Shown piece by piece: positions 1 to 6,505 of a DNA stretch of 8,355 nucleotides. Source of the stretch: Puniceicoccales bacterium. GTDB taxonomy: Bacteria > Verrucomicrobiota > Verrucomicrobiia > Opitutales > JAIRKQ01. A program made the translations under genes and the position numbers. The notes beneath the pieces are model-generated. The model made no database searches and was not told the origin of the DNA. It saw only the letters and a program-made list of their open reading frames with translations. The stretch spans positions 1-8,355 of the forward strand of contig JAISRG010000070.1 of assembly GCA_031273725.1 (NCBI GenBank), given 5' to 3'. Each line of letters opens with the position of its first letter. Position 1 is the first letter of the stretch.

Positions 1-104
1 CTCCTATGCAAGTTGAAAATTTTCACCGCTTCTACTTTCTTTTTTCCGGAGTTCACGTATGCCATCACCTTTTCCCTCAAATCTAATGAATATGCCTTCA
101 CCAT
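1..104 (-). CDS. IS630-family transposase, N-terminal part (runs off the window)
   Basis: This is the start of a DDE transposase of an IS630-type insertion sequence, which moves by cut-and-paste into TA targets. Only the first 34 codons are present; the gene continues beyond base 1. The protein begins MVKAYSLDLREKVMAYVNSG and continues with KKKVEAVKIFNLHR. This fits the first helix-turn-helix of IS630 transposases (family pattern AYSLDLRxKVxxxVxxG-xxKxEAxxxF). The ATG at 104 has a strong GGAGG ribosome site at 110-114, five bases upstream, and AAAAGGAGG makes this one of the best Shine-Dalgarno sites in the window. I could not find the outer inverted repeat between 105 and 250 with certainty, and the repeat of the 593-889 element is not there, so this is probably a different IS. 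Whether the rest of the gene is intact cannot be seen. Confidence 0.8.
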   Translation of the reverse strand, partial: MVKAYSLDLREKVMAYVNSGKKKVEAVKIFNLHR

Positions 105-192
105 AATTTCCTCCTTTTCCTCTTGTTTTTATCTTACGCGAATGGCGAAATATGAATTTGGTGGGATGGTGGTGGTTTGACCTTTCCTTGGT

Positions 193-218
193 GCTTCTAC
201 TTTCTTTGCCGAAATCAC
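193..218 (-). repeat. Short direct repeat of the IS630 transposase N-terminal coding region
   Basis: Bases 193-207 are an exact 15-base copy of 28-42, inside the transposase gene at the left edge. Similarity continues weakly to 218 (matching 46-56). Read on the minus strand in one frame, it gives VISAKKVEA, comparable to VNSGKKKVEA in the transposase. It is probably a scrap of another copy of the same IS family lying next to the tRNA gene. The alternative is chance similarity of an A/G-rich stretch, although an exact 15-mer this close by is unlikely to be random. Confidence 0.45.
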
Positions 219-250
219 CCGCCAGGCCCGTATTTATGCGGCTTCGTGAT

Positions 251-327
251 TGGGGTGGCAGACCGGGCTTGAACCGGCGACCCTCGGAACCACAATCCGA
301 TGCTCTGCCAACTGAGCTACAACCACC
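251..327 (-). tRNA. tRNA-His (anticodon GUG)
   Basis: On the minus strand this 77-nt gene folds as a standard cloverleaf. It begins with the extra G(-1) that is diagnostic of tRNA-His, opposite C73, and ends with an encoded CCA. The D arm has GCTCAGTTGGCAGAGC, the anticodon arm CGGATTGTGGTTCCG with anticodon GTG, and the T arm GGTTCAAGCC. The acceptor stem contains one U6:U67 mismatch and a U5-G68 wobble; the remaining pairs are canonical. Histidyl-tRNA synthetase reads G(-1):C73, which is intact. There is no tRNA-type promoter problem (see the separate entry). The gene stands alone between IS remnants. Confidence 0.95.
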
Positions 328-340
328 AATTGTATTTACG

Positions 341-367
341 AAGATACCGATAAGCGCATTATGTCAA
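341..367 (-). promoter_or_regulatory. Probable sigma70-type promoter of tRNA-His
   Basis: On the minus strand a perfect -35 box TTGACA (362-367) is followed after 15 bases by TATCTT (341-346) as the -10. That places the expected start about 6 bases before the mature tRNA 5' end at 327, a normal short leader. The 15-bp spacer is shorter than the usual 16-18, so the -10 assignment is tentative. Confidence 0.45.
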
Positions 368-493
368 TAAGAATATTATGCTGCATCCGCTAAGCTTTCT
401 ATTGTCCAAGATTAAAGATCGCAAAGTTTTTGAGCCTTTGTCGATGAAACTTTACATGTTTTTTGCAAAATTTCATAGATAAGGAACAAAAAG

Positions 494-613
494 ATGGCAC
501 ACTTTTTTCAAATGAAAGATATAAAATGTGTGATCGCCAGGCCTATACTTTCGATTTTTGCAATCGCTTTTCTTCTTGCTCTCAATCTTAATTATGGGAC
601 CATCTCTATCTAG
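494..613 (+). CDS. Small ORF with signal-peptide-like N-terminus, cut by the 593-889 element
   Basis: This unrecognised 39-codon ORF starts with ATG at 494 after AAGGAA (481-486), a good ribosome site seven bases upstream. The protein reads MAHFFQMKDIKCVIARP followed by a hydrophobic stretch ILSIFAIAFLLAL (about residues 19-30), like a signal peptide or a single membrane segment. The last six codons (YGTISI) and the TAG stop lie inside the left inverted repeat of the element starting at 593. Either this is the front of an exported protein truncated by insertion, or a small membrane peptide. Joining the flanks across the element gives an immediate TAA, so a simple reconstruction of a longer gene fails and flanking sequence may also have been lost. 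No function is assigned. Confidence 0.35.
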   Translation: MAHFFQMKDIKCVIARPILSIFAIAFLLALNLNYGTISI

Positions 614-620
614 TACGCTA
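593..620 (+). repeat. Left terminal inverted repeat of the 297-bp element
   Basis: The repeat starts TATGGGACCATCTCTATCTA and ends with GTACGCTA. It differs from the right copy only at its 9th and 25th bases. The TAG that ends both the small plus-strand ORF (494-613) and the minus-strand transposase fragment lies within it. Confidence 0.85.
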
Positions 621-860
621 TTTCTCCGATGACTCTAACTCCTTTTTCCGACCAGGCATATTTCTTGATGTCTTGATGGTTTATGCCGGATTCATCTACA
701 AAAACAAGATCTTTTACTGGCTTTTGATTGATGAATTTCGTGAATGCTCTCCGCTTTTCTTCGTCCAGCTCCTTGTATAATATGATTTTTTTTATAAGTA
801 ATCCCAAGCTGCCTTATTCTGTAAAGAACAGAAGCATCACTTGCTCCAAATGCCGCTCCT
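610..860 (-). pseudogene. IS630-family transposase, internal fragment with frameshift
   Basis: This is a decayed middle segment of an IS630 transposase. The first part, up to about 794, reads GASDASVLYRIRQLGITYKK, the end of the second helix-turn-helix. The second part, from about 785 down to 610, reads in another frame as YKELDEEKRRAFTKF and then DLVFVDESGINHQDIKKYAW. Here DES carries the first catalytic Asp of the DDE_3 domain. The two frames meet at a run of eight A (minus strand; T run 786-793 on plus), and removing one A restores a continuous reading frame. The N-terminal third is absent, and the C-terminal half with the second D and the E is absent, replaced by the left inverted repeat, which supplies the TAG stop. 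It is clearly non-functional. Confidence 0.8.
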
Positions 861-861
861 A

Positions 862-889
862 TAGTGTACTAGATAGAGATAGTCCCATA
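862..889 (-). repeat. Right terminal inverted repeat of the 297-bp element
   Basis: Read on the minus strand it starts TATGGGACTATCTCTATCTA and ends with GTACACTA. It pairs with 593-620 and has TA at its outer edge (888-889), consistent with a TA target duplication. Confidence 0.85.
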
Positions 890-1128
890 AAAATCCCACA
901 AACATGCTTTTGCCATTTCCTCTATCTATATCCTTTCTTCGTAGTCTGGAAAGATATTTTTAGTATAATATAATTTCCAACGGAAGTTTTTGCGGCCCAA
1001 AGTTTTAATGTGAAATTGTGTGAAATTAATTATTCATATTTGCTTGCTTTTTAACAAAAGAAGCCATCATGGGTAGTAGGTCTGTATCAATATTATATTT
1101 TACGTTTATACATAGATAAAATTTGCCC
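890..1128. other. Intergenic stretch without a recognisable gene
   Basis: This stretch is AT-rich, with no ORF of protein-like character on either strand. It contains a short tandem repeat GTGAAATT-GTGTGAAATT around 1011-1028. On the minus strand a 15-codon reading frame with AGAGGAA before its ATG (MAKACLWDF) runs into the element and ends at the same TAG as the transposon terminus; I do not consider it a gene. The promoter of the downstream beta-CASP gene must lie in the last 100 bases, where TAGATAAAAT (1112-1121) is a -10-like run, but no clear -35 box accompanies it. Confidence 0.5.
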
Positions 1129-2496
1129 ATGCAATTAATTGATTTAAATAAGACCAAAGACATAGGATCTTCATGTTTGTCTGCCAAAATTGGTAGCTTT
1201 AATATTTTGTTTGACTGTGGAACCAGTCCAAAGCGTGTCGGGTATGGTGCATTGCCCGCCTTTGATAAATTGGGAACAACCGTTGTTGATTTGATCCTGA
1301 TTTCCCATTGCCATCTGGATCATGTTGGTTCATTGCCATACATCATGAAAAGGCAACAACAAGCCCGCATCCTGATGACACAGGCATCCCATATCCTTCT
1401 ACCGAGAATCCTAAATAATTGCGTTACCGTTATGCAGCTACAACGCGACGAATTGGGCATAAAAGAATATCCTCTGTATACATCGGCAGATATTGAATCA
1501 TTGGAACAGCATATTTTGCCGATGCAGTTCGGGAAATCGCGTGTCCTAAGAAAAGACAACGATGAAATCACGATAACATTTTTTGAAGCTGGTCATGTCG
1601 TTGGAGCCGGTTCCATTTTGGTCGAACATAAACATAGGAGCATATTTTACACCGGTGATGTTTTATTTCGGGACCTCAAGATTCTTAGGGGTGCCAAATG
1701 GCCGGTCCGAAAAATTGACACTGTGATCACCGAAACGACACGTGGATCCACCGCTAGGCCGAAAGAATGTTCACCAAATAGTGAAACGGAACGCCTCATC
1801 GTAACAATTCGCGATACCATAAACGGTGGAGGATCCGTCCTGATTCCTGCCTTTGCATTCGGGCGTATGCAAGAGATCCTCAAAATTATAAGCTGTGCCC
1901 GCCAAGAAAACAAACTACAGCAAAACACACCCATCTTTTGTTCTGGATTGGGCTATGGACTTATCGATGATTTTGATTTCATTTCAAAAAAGCTATCTGG
2001 GGTAAATTTTCGAAAAAAAATCACAAGGGAATTAAAGATAAAAATTTTCCGAGGAAATAACCCAAATGACATAAAAAAACAGATTCAAGAGCCCTCAATT
2101 TTTGTCCTTAGCAGTGGCATGTTGGTCGAAAACACATCCGCCTATAATGTTGCTTCCGCCATAATCGATGACCATAAAAATGCCATTTGTTTCGTCGGTT
2201 TTTGTGATGAATCAACGCCTGGAGGAGAACTACAAAAATATTCCCAAGGGGAATCTTTTCTATTTAAAGCCCAAAATTATGTGGCTAAAATTGCAGCTAA
2301 AATTGATAAATTCGACATTAGTGGACATGCTGACAGGGAAGAAATTTTGAAAAATATCCTAAAGATGTCCCCCCGTGCCGTTGTTCTTGTTCACGGTGAA
2401 GAAGATTCACGAAATTGGTTCATGGATGAGCTAATTGAAATTTCCCACAACACTCAAGTTTTCGATATGAATCCCGGCGAAGAGTGTTTGGTTTAG
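1129..2496 (+). CDS. Beta-CASP metallo-beta-lactamase-fold RNase-like protein
   Basis: This is a probable RNA-cleaving hydrolase of the CPSF73/beta-CASP group, cytoplasmic, acting in RNA processing or turnover with two zinc ions. With the ATG at 1129 it has 455 residues, the usual length for bacterial members. All motifs are visible. HCHLDH at 60-65 is metal motif 2, AGH at 154-156 is motif 3 (H156), and TGD at 175-177 is motif 4 (D177). ETTRG at 202-206 is beta-CASP motif A (E202), SGH at 398-400 is motif B (H400), and VHGE at 421-424 is motif C (H422). GGSVLIPAFAFGRMQEI at about 234-250 and SSGMLVENTSAY at 328-339 are typical of the inserted beta-CASP domain. A TTG at 1123 is an alternative start, but ATG at 1129 is preferred; neither has a clear ribosome site. 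It is transcribed alone, converging on the GT9 gene. Its exact substrate is unknown. Confidence 0.9.
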   Translation: MQLIDLNKTKDIGSSCLSAKIGSFNILFDCGTSPKRVGYGALPAFDKLGTTVVDLILISHCHLDHVGSLPYIMKRQQQARILMTQASHILLPRILNNCVTVMQLQRDELGIKEYPLYTSADIESLEQHILPMQFGKSRVLRKDNDEITITFFEAGHVVGAGSILVEHKHRSIFYTGDVLFRDLKILRGAKWPVRKIDTVITETTRGSTARPKECSPNSETERLIVTIRDTINGGGSVLIPAFAFGRMQEILKIISCARQENKLQQNTPIFCSGLGYGLIDDFDFISKKLSGVNFRKKITRELKIKIFRGNNPNDIKKQIQEPSIFVLSSGMLVENTSAYNVASAIIDDHKNAICFVGFCDESTPGGELQKYSQGESFLFKAQNYVAKIAAKIDKFDISGHADREEILKNILKMSPRAVVLVHGEEDSRNWFMDELIEISHNTQVFDMNPGEECLV

Positions 2497-2522
2497 CATT
2501 GGATTAACAGTAAACAACATGC

Positions 2523-2542
2523 AATGGCGAATTGCCATTTTT
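2523..2542 (+). terminator. Probable weak intrinsic terminator after the beta-CASP gene
   Basis: AATGGC (2523-2528) and GCCATT (2534-2539) form a 6-bp stem with a 5-base loop, ending in a run of five T. It lies 26 bases after the beta-CASP stop, between convergent genes. The minus-strand side has no T-run, so it probably works only on the plus strand. Confidence 0.5.
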
Positions 2543-2545
2543 CAC

Positions 2546-4261
2546 TTAATTCACCAATGTTTTCGAAAAAATAGTAGCCTCTTTGCCAGAAGAACACTGT
2601 GCGGGCAAAATTTCGAAGAACCGTAGATTTGATGCTTGGAATGAAACTCCGGAAACAATAAGCATGCCACCAGGTTTCAGTATGCGAAATAGCTCTTTCA
2701 TAACGTACTCAGCCTGCGCCACGTTCCTGTCTTTATTTTGCCAAATAACAATATCACTCGAGTCATCTGGCATGGAAATATTGTAAAGGCATCCATATTC
2801 CAACTTTAGGCCATTTTTTTCTGCTTTCGCAAAAGAATCGAACTGAAAACTCATGTCAAATATCGTAATATCATCAAAGTTTTTCCTCAAAATTTTGCCA
2901 AGAGATGGGCCATTTTTGCTAAAAACATCAACGATTTTGATTTTTTTATCGGCATTTTTGCTAAAAATATGGTCGGCAATTTTATCTTCTGCAATATTGT
3001 CTTCCTCAACTGAGTACGAAAAATTTTTTCTACCATTGAGGATCTCATTTACTGCTCCCATGACCATTTCTGGAGAAATGGATGCCATGCATGGAGCTTC
3101 TTCGAATCCGCGCAAACATTTCTTATCCCAGTCGTCCGATACCCACTCGCACCAACTATTGCAGCCATTACCTTTAAGATTGATATTTTCAGGATAGCCA
3201 AAAATTTCGCTTGAAGTTGGTCCGAACATGGCAATGGAACGACCATTTAAAAATTTTTTCATATGAACCATGCCGCCTTCACCATCCAAGTGAAATAAAG
3301 AATGTTTTAATATTACAGCAAGCTCGTCGAGAGAAGTCTTTCCTATGAGATTTATGTCAACGCCCTCCACTGATTTACACAAATCATTGGAATAGCCAAG
3401 TTGTATCACCTTTATGGCCGGATATGCTTGGTGAAATAATTTCATGAATTTTTCATAGTGTCTGATTGGCCACATTCGAGTACTTTGAGATAACTTTTCA
3501 TGGACGTTAACTCCTCTTTGAATCGTTATATATTGTACATTTTTTAATTTAAGAGATTTGAGAATCTCCAAATTGGCTGGCTCCAAATTTAAAAACGTAT
3601 GAGTCGAATTATTCAATCCTATTAGCTTACACTGATCTGACTGTTGAATTCTGCTTTTCCCATTCAAAATTGACCACTGCTCGATGATTGCATGATACCT
3701 GGGCATATGTTCAAAAAATTTATGATGTTTGGTAAAAAAATTTTCATTCTTTTTACAAAAATCGCCCAACCATTTGGATTTTTTTTCTACGCATTCAGAA
3801 TCATAATGTATAACATAGGTACATCGATCTATCCCAATTACCGCATCATAATCCTGAAAGTTGTTATGGGTCTTGGTTGCCATTAACTTGGACACAAAAC
3901 AAGCTTTATTAAAAACAAAATCCAAAATGATTTTTCTGTCCCTTTCATGCATATATAGGTCAATTGAATAATCACAATTTATATGTTTCGATAATTCTTT
4001 TATCACTAGTCCATATATTAAAATATCTCCAATACATCCAGATACCACAACTGCTATTCTAAGTTTGTCGTTTTCATCTTTTTGAGGCTTACGCCACAAC
4101 TTCTGGATTTTATAAAAAAAAGAGTGAAACAATGTGCGAAACATTTCACGCAATGACCACCAACACAATCTTACAGACGCTTTTATTTCATTGTTCGCGT
4201 ATTTTTTTTGCAAGCCGTCAATCCTCGATTTAAGCCTATACAAATACAAATTCACGCTCAT
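2546..4261 (-). CDS. GT9 (heptosyltransferase-like) glycosyltransferase fused to a methyltransferase-like domain
   Basis: This is a probable envelope glycan enzyme. Residues about 68-410 match glycosyltransferase family 9, the ADP-heptose:LPS heptosyltransferase type. SGCIGDIL (74-81) begins the N-terminal Rossmann-like domain. TIQRGVN (246-252), WPIRHYEKF (264-272) and the donor-site region HLDGEGGMVHM (324-334) with FGPTSSEIFGYP (346-357) form the C-terminal domain. Four cysteines (367, 371, 382, 391) precede ISPEMV, a pattern seen in many GT9 enzymes. Residues about 440-571 resemble a class I SAM methyltransferase tail (ELFRILKPGGMLIVSG, 523-538), but the expected glycine-rich SAM motif is replaced by VDVFSKNGPSLG (444-455), so this domain may be inactive. 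The N-terminal 65 residues are basic and aromatic, which suggests membrane association. ATG at 4261 is chosen; an in-frame GTG at 4267 is possible. No strong ribosome site is seen. It lies 114 bases downstream of ispE on the same strand. The sugar donor and acceptor are unknown. Confidence 0.8.
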   Translation of the reverse strand: MSVNLYLYRLKSRIDGLQKKYANNEIKASVRLCWWSLREMFRTLFHSFFYKIQKLWRKPQKDENDKLRIAVVVSGCIGDILIYGLVIKELSKHINCDYSIDLYMHERDRKIILDFVFNKACFVSKLMATKTHNNFQDYDAVIGIDRCTYVIHYDSECVEKKSKWLGDFCKKNENFFTKHHKFFEHMPRYHAIIEQWSILNGKSRIQQSDQCKLIGLNNSTHTFLNLEPANLEILKSLKLKNVQYITIQRGVNVHEKLSQSTRMWPIRHYEKFMKLFHQAYPAIKVIQLGYSNDLCKSVEGVDINLIGKTSLDELAVILKHSLFHLDGEGGMVHMKKFLNGRSIAMFGPTSSEIFGYPENINLKGNGCNSWCEWVSDDWDKKCLRGFEEAPCMASISPEMVMGAVNEILNGRKNFSYSVEEDNIAEDKIADHIFSKNADKKIKIVDVFSKNGPSLGKILRKNFDDITIFDMSFQFDSFAKAEKNGLKLEYGCLYNISMPDDSSDIVIWQNKDRNVAQAEYVMKELFRILKPGGMLIVSGVSFQASNLRFFEILPAQCSSGKEATIFSKTLVN

Positions 4262-4375
4262 TTGCACACGGAAATACTATTTTTGACCTCGCAGACAACA
4301 TAATTTTCTGTGTTGGGGTTAAATTCCCAATCTTTTCAACTCAATTTAATTTTTAATATCTTAAAAAGCATATGG

Positions 4376-5281
4376 TTAAAAAACTTTTGTGGCAAAGGAT
4401 GTATGCTTGATAAATTCAATTTCTCCACAATATTGGCGGATCATACTTTCGAAGGCGTTGTCGCTGTGCCCCAAAGATTTATGGCTCAGGCAAAAACAAC
4501 CACTTCCGCTCCCCGTCAGCATCATGTTTATTCCAATGCTTTTCATTTTAAAATGTAGCTCGCGAAAGTTTTCATGCTTTGCAAAAAATATTTCTGAAAA
4601 AGTATTGTGTAAAGGCAATGATACTTGTCCCAAAACGATAGCATCTTGCAGGGCAAAAAGACGTCGTTTGGCTTCCTTTTCGGTGATGTACAAATGTTGA
4701 AAATTTCTTTGTAGGACCCCATAGGCCGCCCTTGTATTTACGCCGAATATGGGCTTAAAAATTGATATATTGTAATTCTTTAAAGCGGAAATTACTTCCC
4801 CGTTCATGGGTTTGCAAATGTCTCCGATTCCCATTGTCATGTTTGGCATACTATAAATGAAACATGGACAGTCAGCGCCAACGGTTCTACTCAAATCGAC
4901 CAATTCTCTTTGCGACAAAATGTTCCCACAGATTTTATTTACCACACATAATAGCACCGCGGCATTGCTACTTCCTCCACCAAAACCAGCCTCAAGGGGG
5001 ATAAATTTTTTCAATTGGACGGTAAAATATTGTTCCAATCCCGTTCTTTTTCGGAAAATATTTAGGGCGGCGATGATGGTATTATTTTTTTTATCCAGAA
5101 AAGTCTCATCGCAGATAATTTCATCGCAATCATTGGGTGCCCTAAAAATTGTAATTTCATCTCCAAAATTTATGGTGCAGTTTGCTGACAAGATGTTATG
5201 GTATCCATCCTGGCGTAAGCCCGTAACAGCGAAAAACAAATTAATCTTGGCGGGAGAAAAAACTTTTGCTAATTCTTCCAT
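4376..5281 (-). CDS. ispE: 4-diphosphocytidyl-2-C-methyl-D-erythritol kinase
   Basis: This GHMP-family kinase phosphorylates CDP-methylerythritol with ATP in the cytoplasmic MEP pathway to isoprenoid precursors. The 301-residue length is normal. SPAKINLF (9-16) carries the catalytic Lys12, and LRQDGYHNI (22-30) is the substrate-side signature. EAGFGGGSSNAA (97-108) is the ATP-binding GHMP loop, with N where many homologues have D. VGADCP (134-139) holds the catalytic Asp137, and LTGSGSGCF (255-263) is the C-terminal GHMP motif. ATG at 5281 is preceded by AGGA with a short spacer. The gene is divergent from asd with only 45 bp between them, so the two promoters must be packed there or overlap. 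It appears intact, unlike its neighbour asd. Confidence 0.95.
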   Translation of the reverse strand: MEELAKVFSPAKINLFFAVTGLRQDGYHNILSANCTINFGDEITIFRAPNDCDEIICDETFLDKKNNTIIAALNIFRKRTGLEQYFTVQLKKFIPLEAGFGGGSSNAAVLLCVVNKICGNILSQRELVDLSRTVGADCPCFIYSMPNMTMGIGDICKPMNGEVISALKNYNISIFKPIFGVNTRAAYGVLQRNFQHLYITEKEAKRRLFALQDAIVLGQVSLPLHNTFSEIFFAKHENFRELHFKMKSIGINMMLTGSGSGCFCLSHKSLGHSDNAFESMIRQYCGEIEFIKHTSFATKVF

Positions 5282-5326
5282 TGTTCCTAAATGTTTTCTA
5301 ATCTTTTGGTATTAAAGTCATCACCC

Positions 5327-6307
5327 ATGAGCATAGAAATAGGAATTGTTGGCGCAACAGGAATTGTTGGATCGGAATTTATTTTGCTATTAGAGGAACG
5401 GAAACTTCCTGTCGCCAATCTGCGTCTGTTCGCATCTGAAAAATCCGATGGCCGGCAAATACATCTTGGTGACAAAAGCTTCGTTGTTGAAAAATTGGAA
5501 AAATCAAAACTAAAAAACTTAGACTATTTATTTTTTTGTTCCAGTGAAGAAATCAGCAAAGAATTTATCCCGGTGGCGGTGGCGAACAACATTTGTTGCA
5601 TCGACAATAGCGCCGCATTTCGATTACATCGGGATGTCCCACTTGTCGTTCCAGAGATCAATTCCCATGCTCTTGGGAATCATAAAAATATCATAGCCAA
5701 CCCAAATTGTTCTACCATTATTGCGCTAATGGCCTTGTTTCCGCTCCATAAAAGATTTGGACTTTCTGGCTTTTGCGTTTCCACATATCAAGCTGTTTCG
5801 GGGGTTGGTCTTTCTGGAATAGAAGCCCTTAACCAGGATATTGCCGGTAATTTTGCCCTATCGCAGGATATTTTTGGAGAACAGATACTGCAAAACGCCA
5901 TATCGAAAATTGGATAATTCTCTCCCAATGGCTACTTTTCCGAAGAATTAAAAATGCTCAATGAGAGCACAAAAATTTTATCTTTGCAAAAATTGAAAGT
6001 CTCGTCGACCTACGTTAGGTTGCAGATTTTAAGAGCCCACTCCATGGCCATTACTGCCAGGTTCCAAAAATCTTTTAATTTAAGCGAAGCCGAACAAATA
6101 TTATCCACGAATGGACACATTGATTATTTTTCCAATACCTTTCCAACTCCATTGAAACAGGCTGGTAAAAATAATATTGGAATCGGACGCCTCCGAAAAG
6201 ATATTTTCTTGAAAAATGCTGCCACGATGTGGGTGGTCGGAGATCAAATTCGAAAGGGAGCTGCTTTAAACGCGATACAAATAATGGAACATCTAGCGAA
6301 ATTGTGA
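5327..6307 (+). pseudogene. asd: Aspartate-semialdehyde dehydrogenase with an in-frame stop at codon 197
   Basis: Asd reduces aspartyl-phosphate to aspartate-semialdehyde, the branch point to lysine/diaminopimelate, threonine and methionine. The reading frame is full length (326 codons) and collinear with the family, but codon 197 (5915-5917) is TAA. N-terminal features are the NADP fold GIVGATGIVGSE (6-17), SAAFRL (95-100) and the active-site NPNCST (125-130; nucleophile Cys128). YQAVSG (154-159) is also intact. After the stop the same frame continues FSPNGYFSEELKML (198-211), RAHS (236-239; catalytic His238) and GRLRKD (287-292). The last part, ending in KGAALNAIQI, is also conserved. The first part alone lacks the catalytic His and the substrate Arg. 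No other lesion is seen, so the mutation is recent or a sequencing error. A restart at the ATG of 5954 is possible but would not give a working enzyme. The start is ATG at 5327 (family start MSIEIGIVGATG); an in-frame ATG at 5291 is less likely. Confidence 0.85.
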
Positions 6308-6505
6308 CGATCTGAGCAGGAGAAAAATATCACGACCCAGAAGATGGAGAGGACGGCATTTGTTGGCAAAATTCACATCCCTCCAATAATTCGCTAGCCT
6401 ATCTTGTTAATAGCCAATGGGATGATAATTTGATGGTTGGAATTTTAAAGGTCCAAGAAGCGGCTATTGGGGCAATACATTTCTAGTGTACTATGCCATT
6501 GGACC
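6308..6505. other. Gap between asd and the SurA-like gene, with a possible gene remnant
   Basis: There is no intact gene here. On the plus strand, 6316-6486 stays open for 56 codons in one frame. The peptide (containing GICWQNSHPSNNSLAYLVNS and QWDDNLMVG) looks protein-like in composition, but it has no ATG or good ribosome site near its start and matches no family I recognise. It may be the tail of a decayed gene, or noncoding sequence that stays open by chance. The last third carries the inverted repeat described separately. Confidence 0.35.
6450..6505 (-). other. Long-loop hairpin just after the SurA-like gene
   Basis: GGTCCAA (6450-6456) and TTGGACC (6499-6505) are a perfect 7-bp inverted repeat separated by 42 bases. 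Within the loop, on the minus strand, GGCA/TGCC and GTAC/GTAT can form an inner stem. The structure begins immediately after the stop codon of the SurA-like gene (6506-6508). There is no T-run after it, so an ordinary intrinsic terminator is doubtful; a 3'-end-stabilising structure is possible. Confidence 0.3.

Larger units (their letters stand above)
593..889. mobile_element. MITE-like, internally deleted IS630-type element (297 bp including TA at each end)
   Basis: The element is bounded by inverted repeats 593-620 and 862-889, which match at 26 of 28 positions, and each outer end is a TA dinucleotide. IS630/Tc1-type elements duplicate TA on insertion, so the termini look like genuine transposition ends. 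A complete IS630 is about 1.1 kb; this one is only about 0.3 kb. Its core is a minus-strand transposase fragment lacking the N-terminal roughly 90 residues and everything after the first DDE aspartate region. It cannot move by itself but could be mobilised by a matching transposase. The incomplete transposase at 1-104 is a possible relative, but its ends do not share this repeat as far as I can see. Confidence 0.75.

Noticed and set aside
213..251. Hairpin just downstream of tRNA-His (AATCAC/GTGATT with inner CCGC/GCGG)
   Set aside because: There is no T-run after it on the minus strand, it has an uneven bulge, and it overlaps the CCA end. It is too weak to call a terminator.
152..370. 72-codon plus-strand ORF over the tRNA region
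   Set aside because: It runs antisense through the tRNA-His gene and its translation has no protein-like pattern; it is a shadow of the tRNA.
728..973. 81-codon plus-strand ORF crossing the right inverted repeat
   Set aside because: It is antisense to the transposase fragment and passes through the repeat into noncoding DNA. It has no ribosome site and no recognisable domain.
4310..4327. Inverted repeat TTGGG/CCCAA between ispE and the GT9 gene
   Set aside because: It has a five-base stem with an 8-base loop and no T-run; this is within what chance gives in AT-rich DNA.
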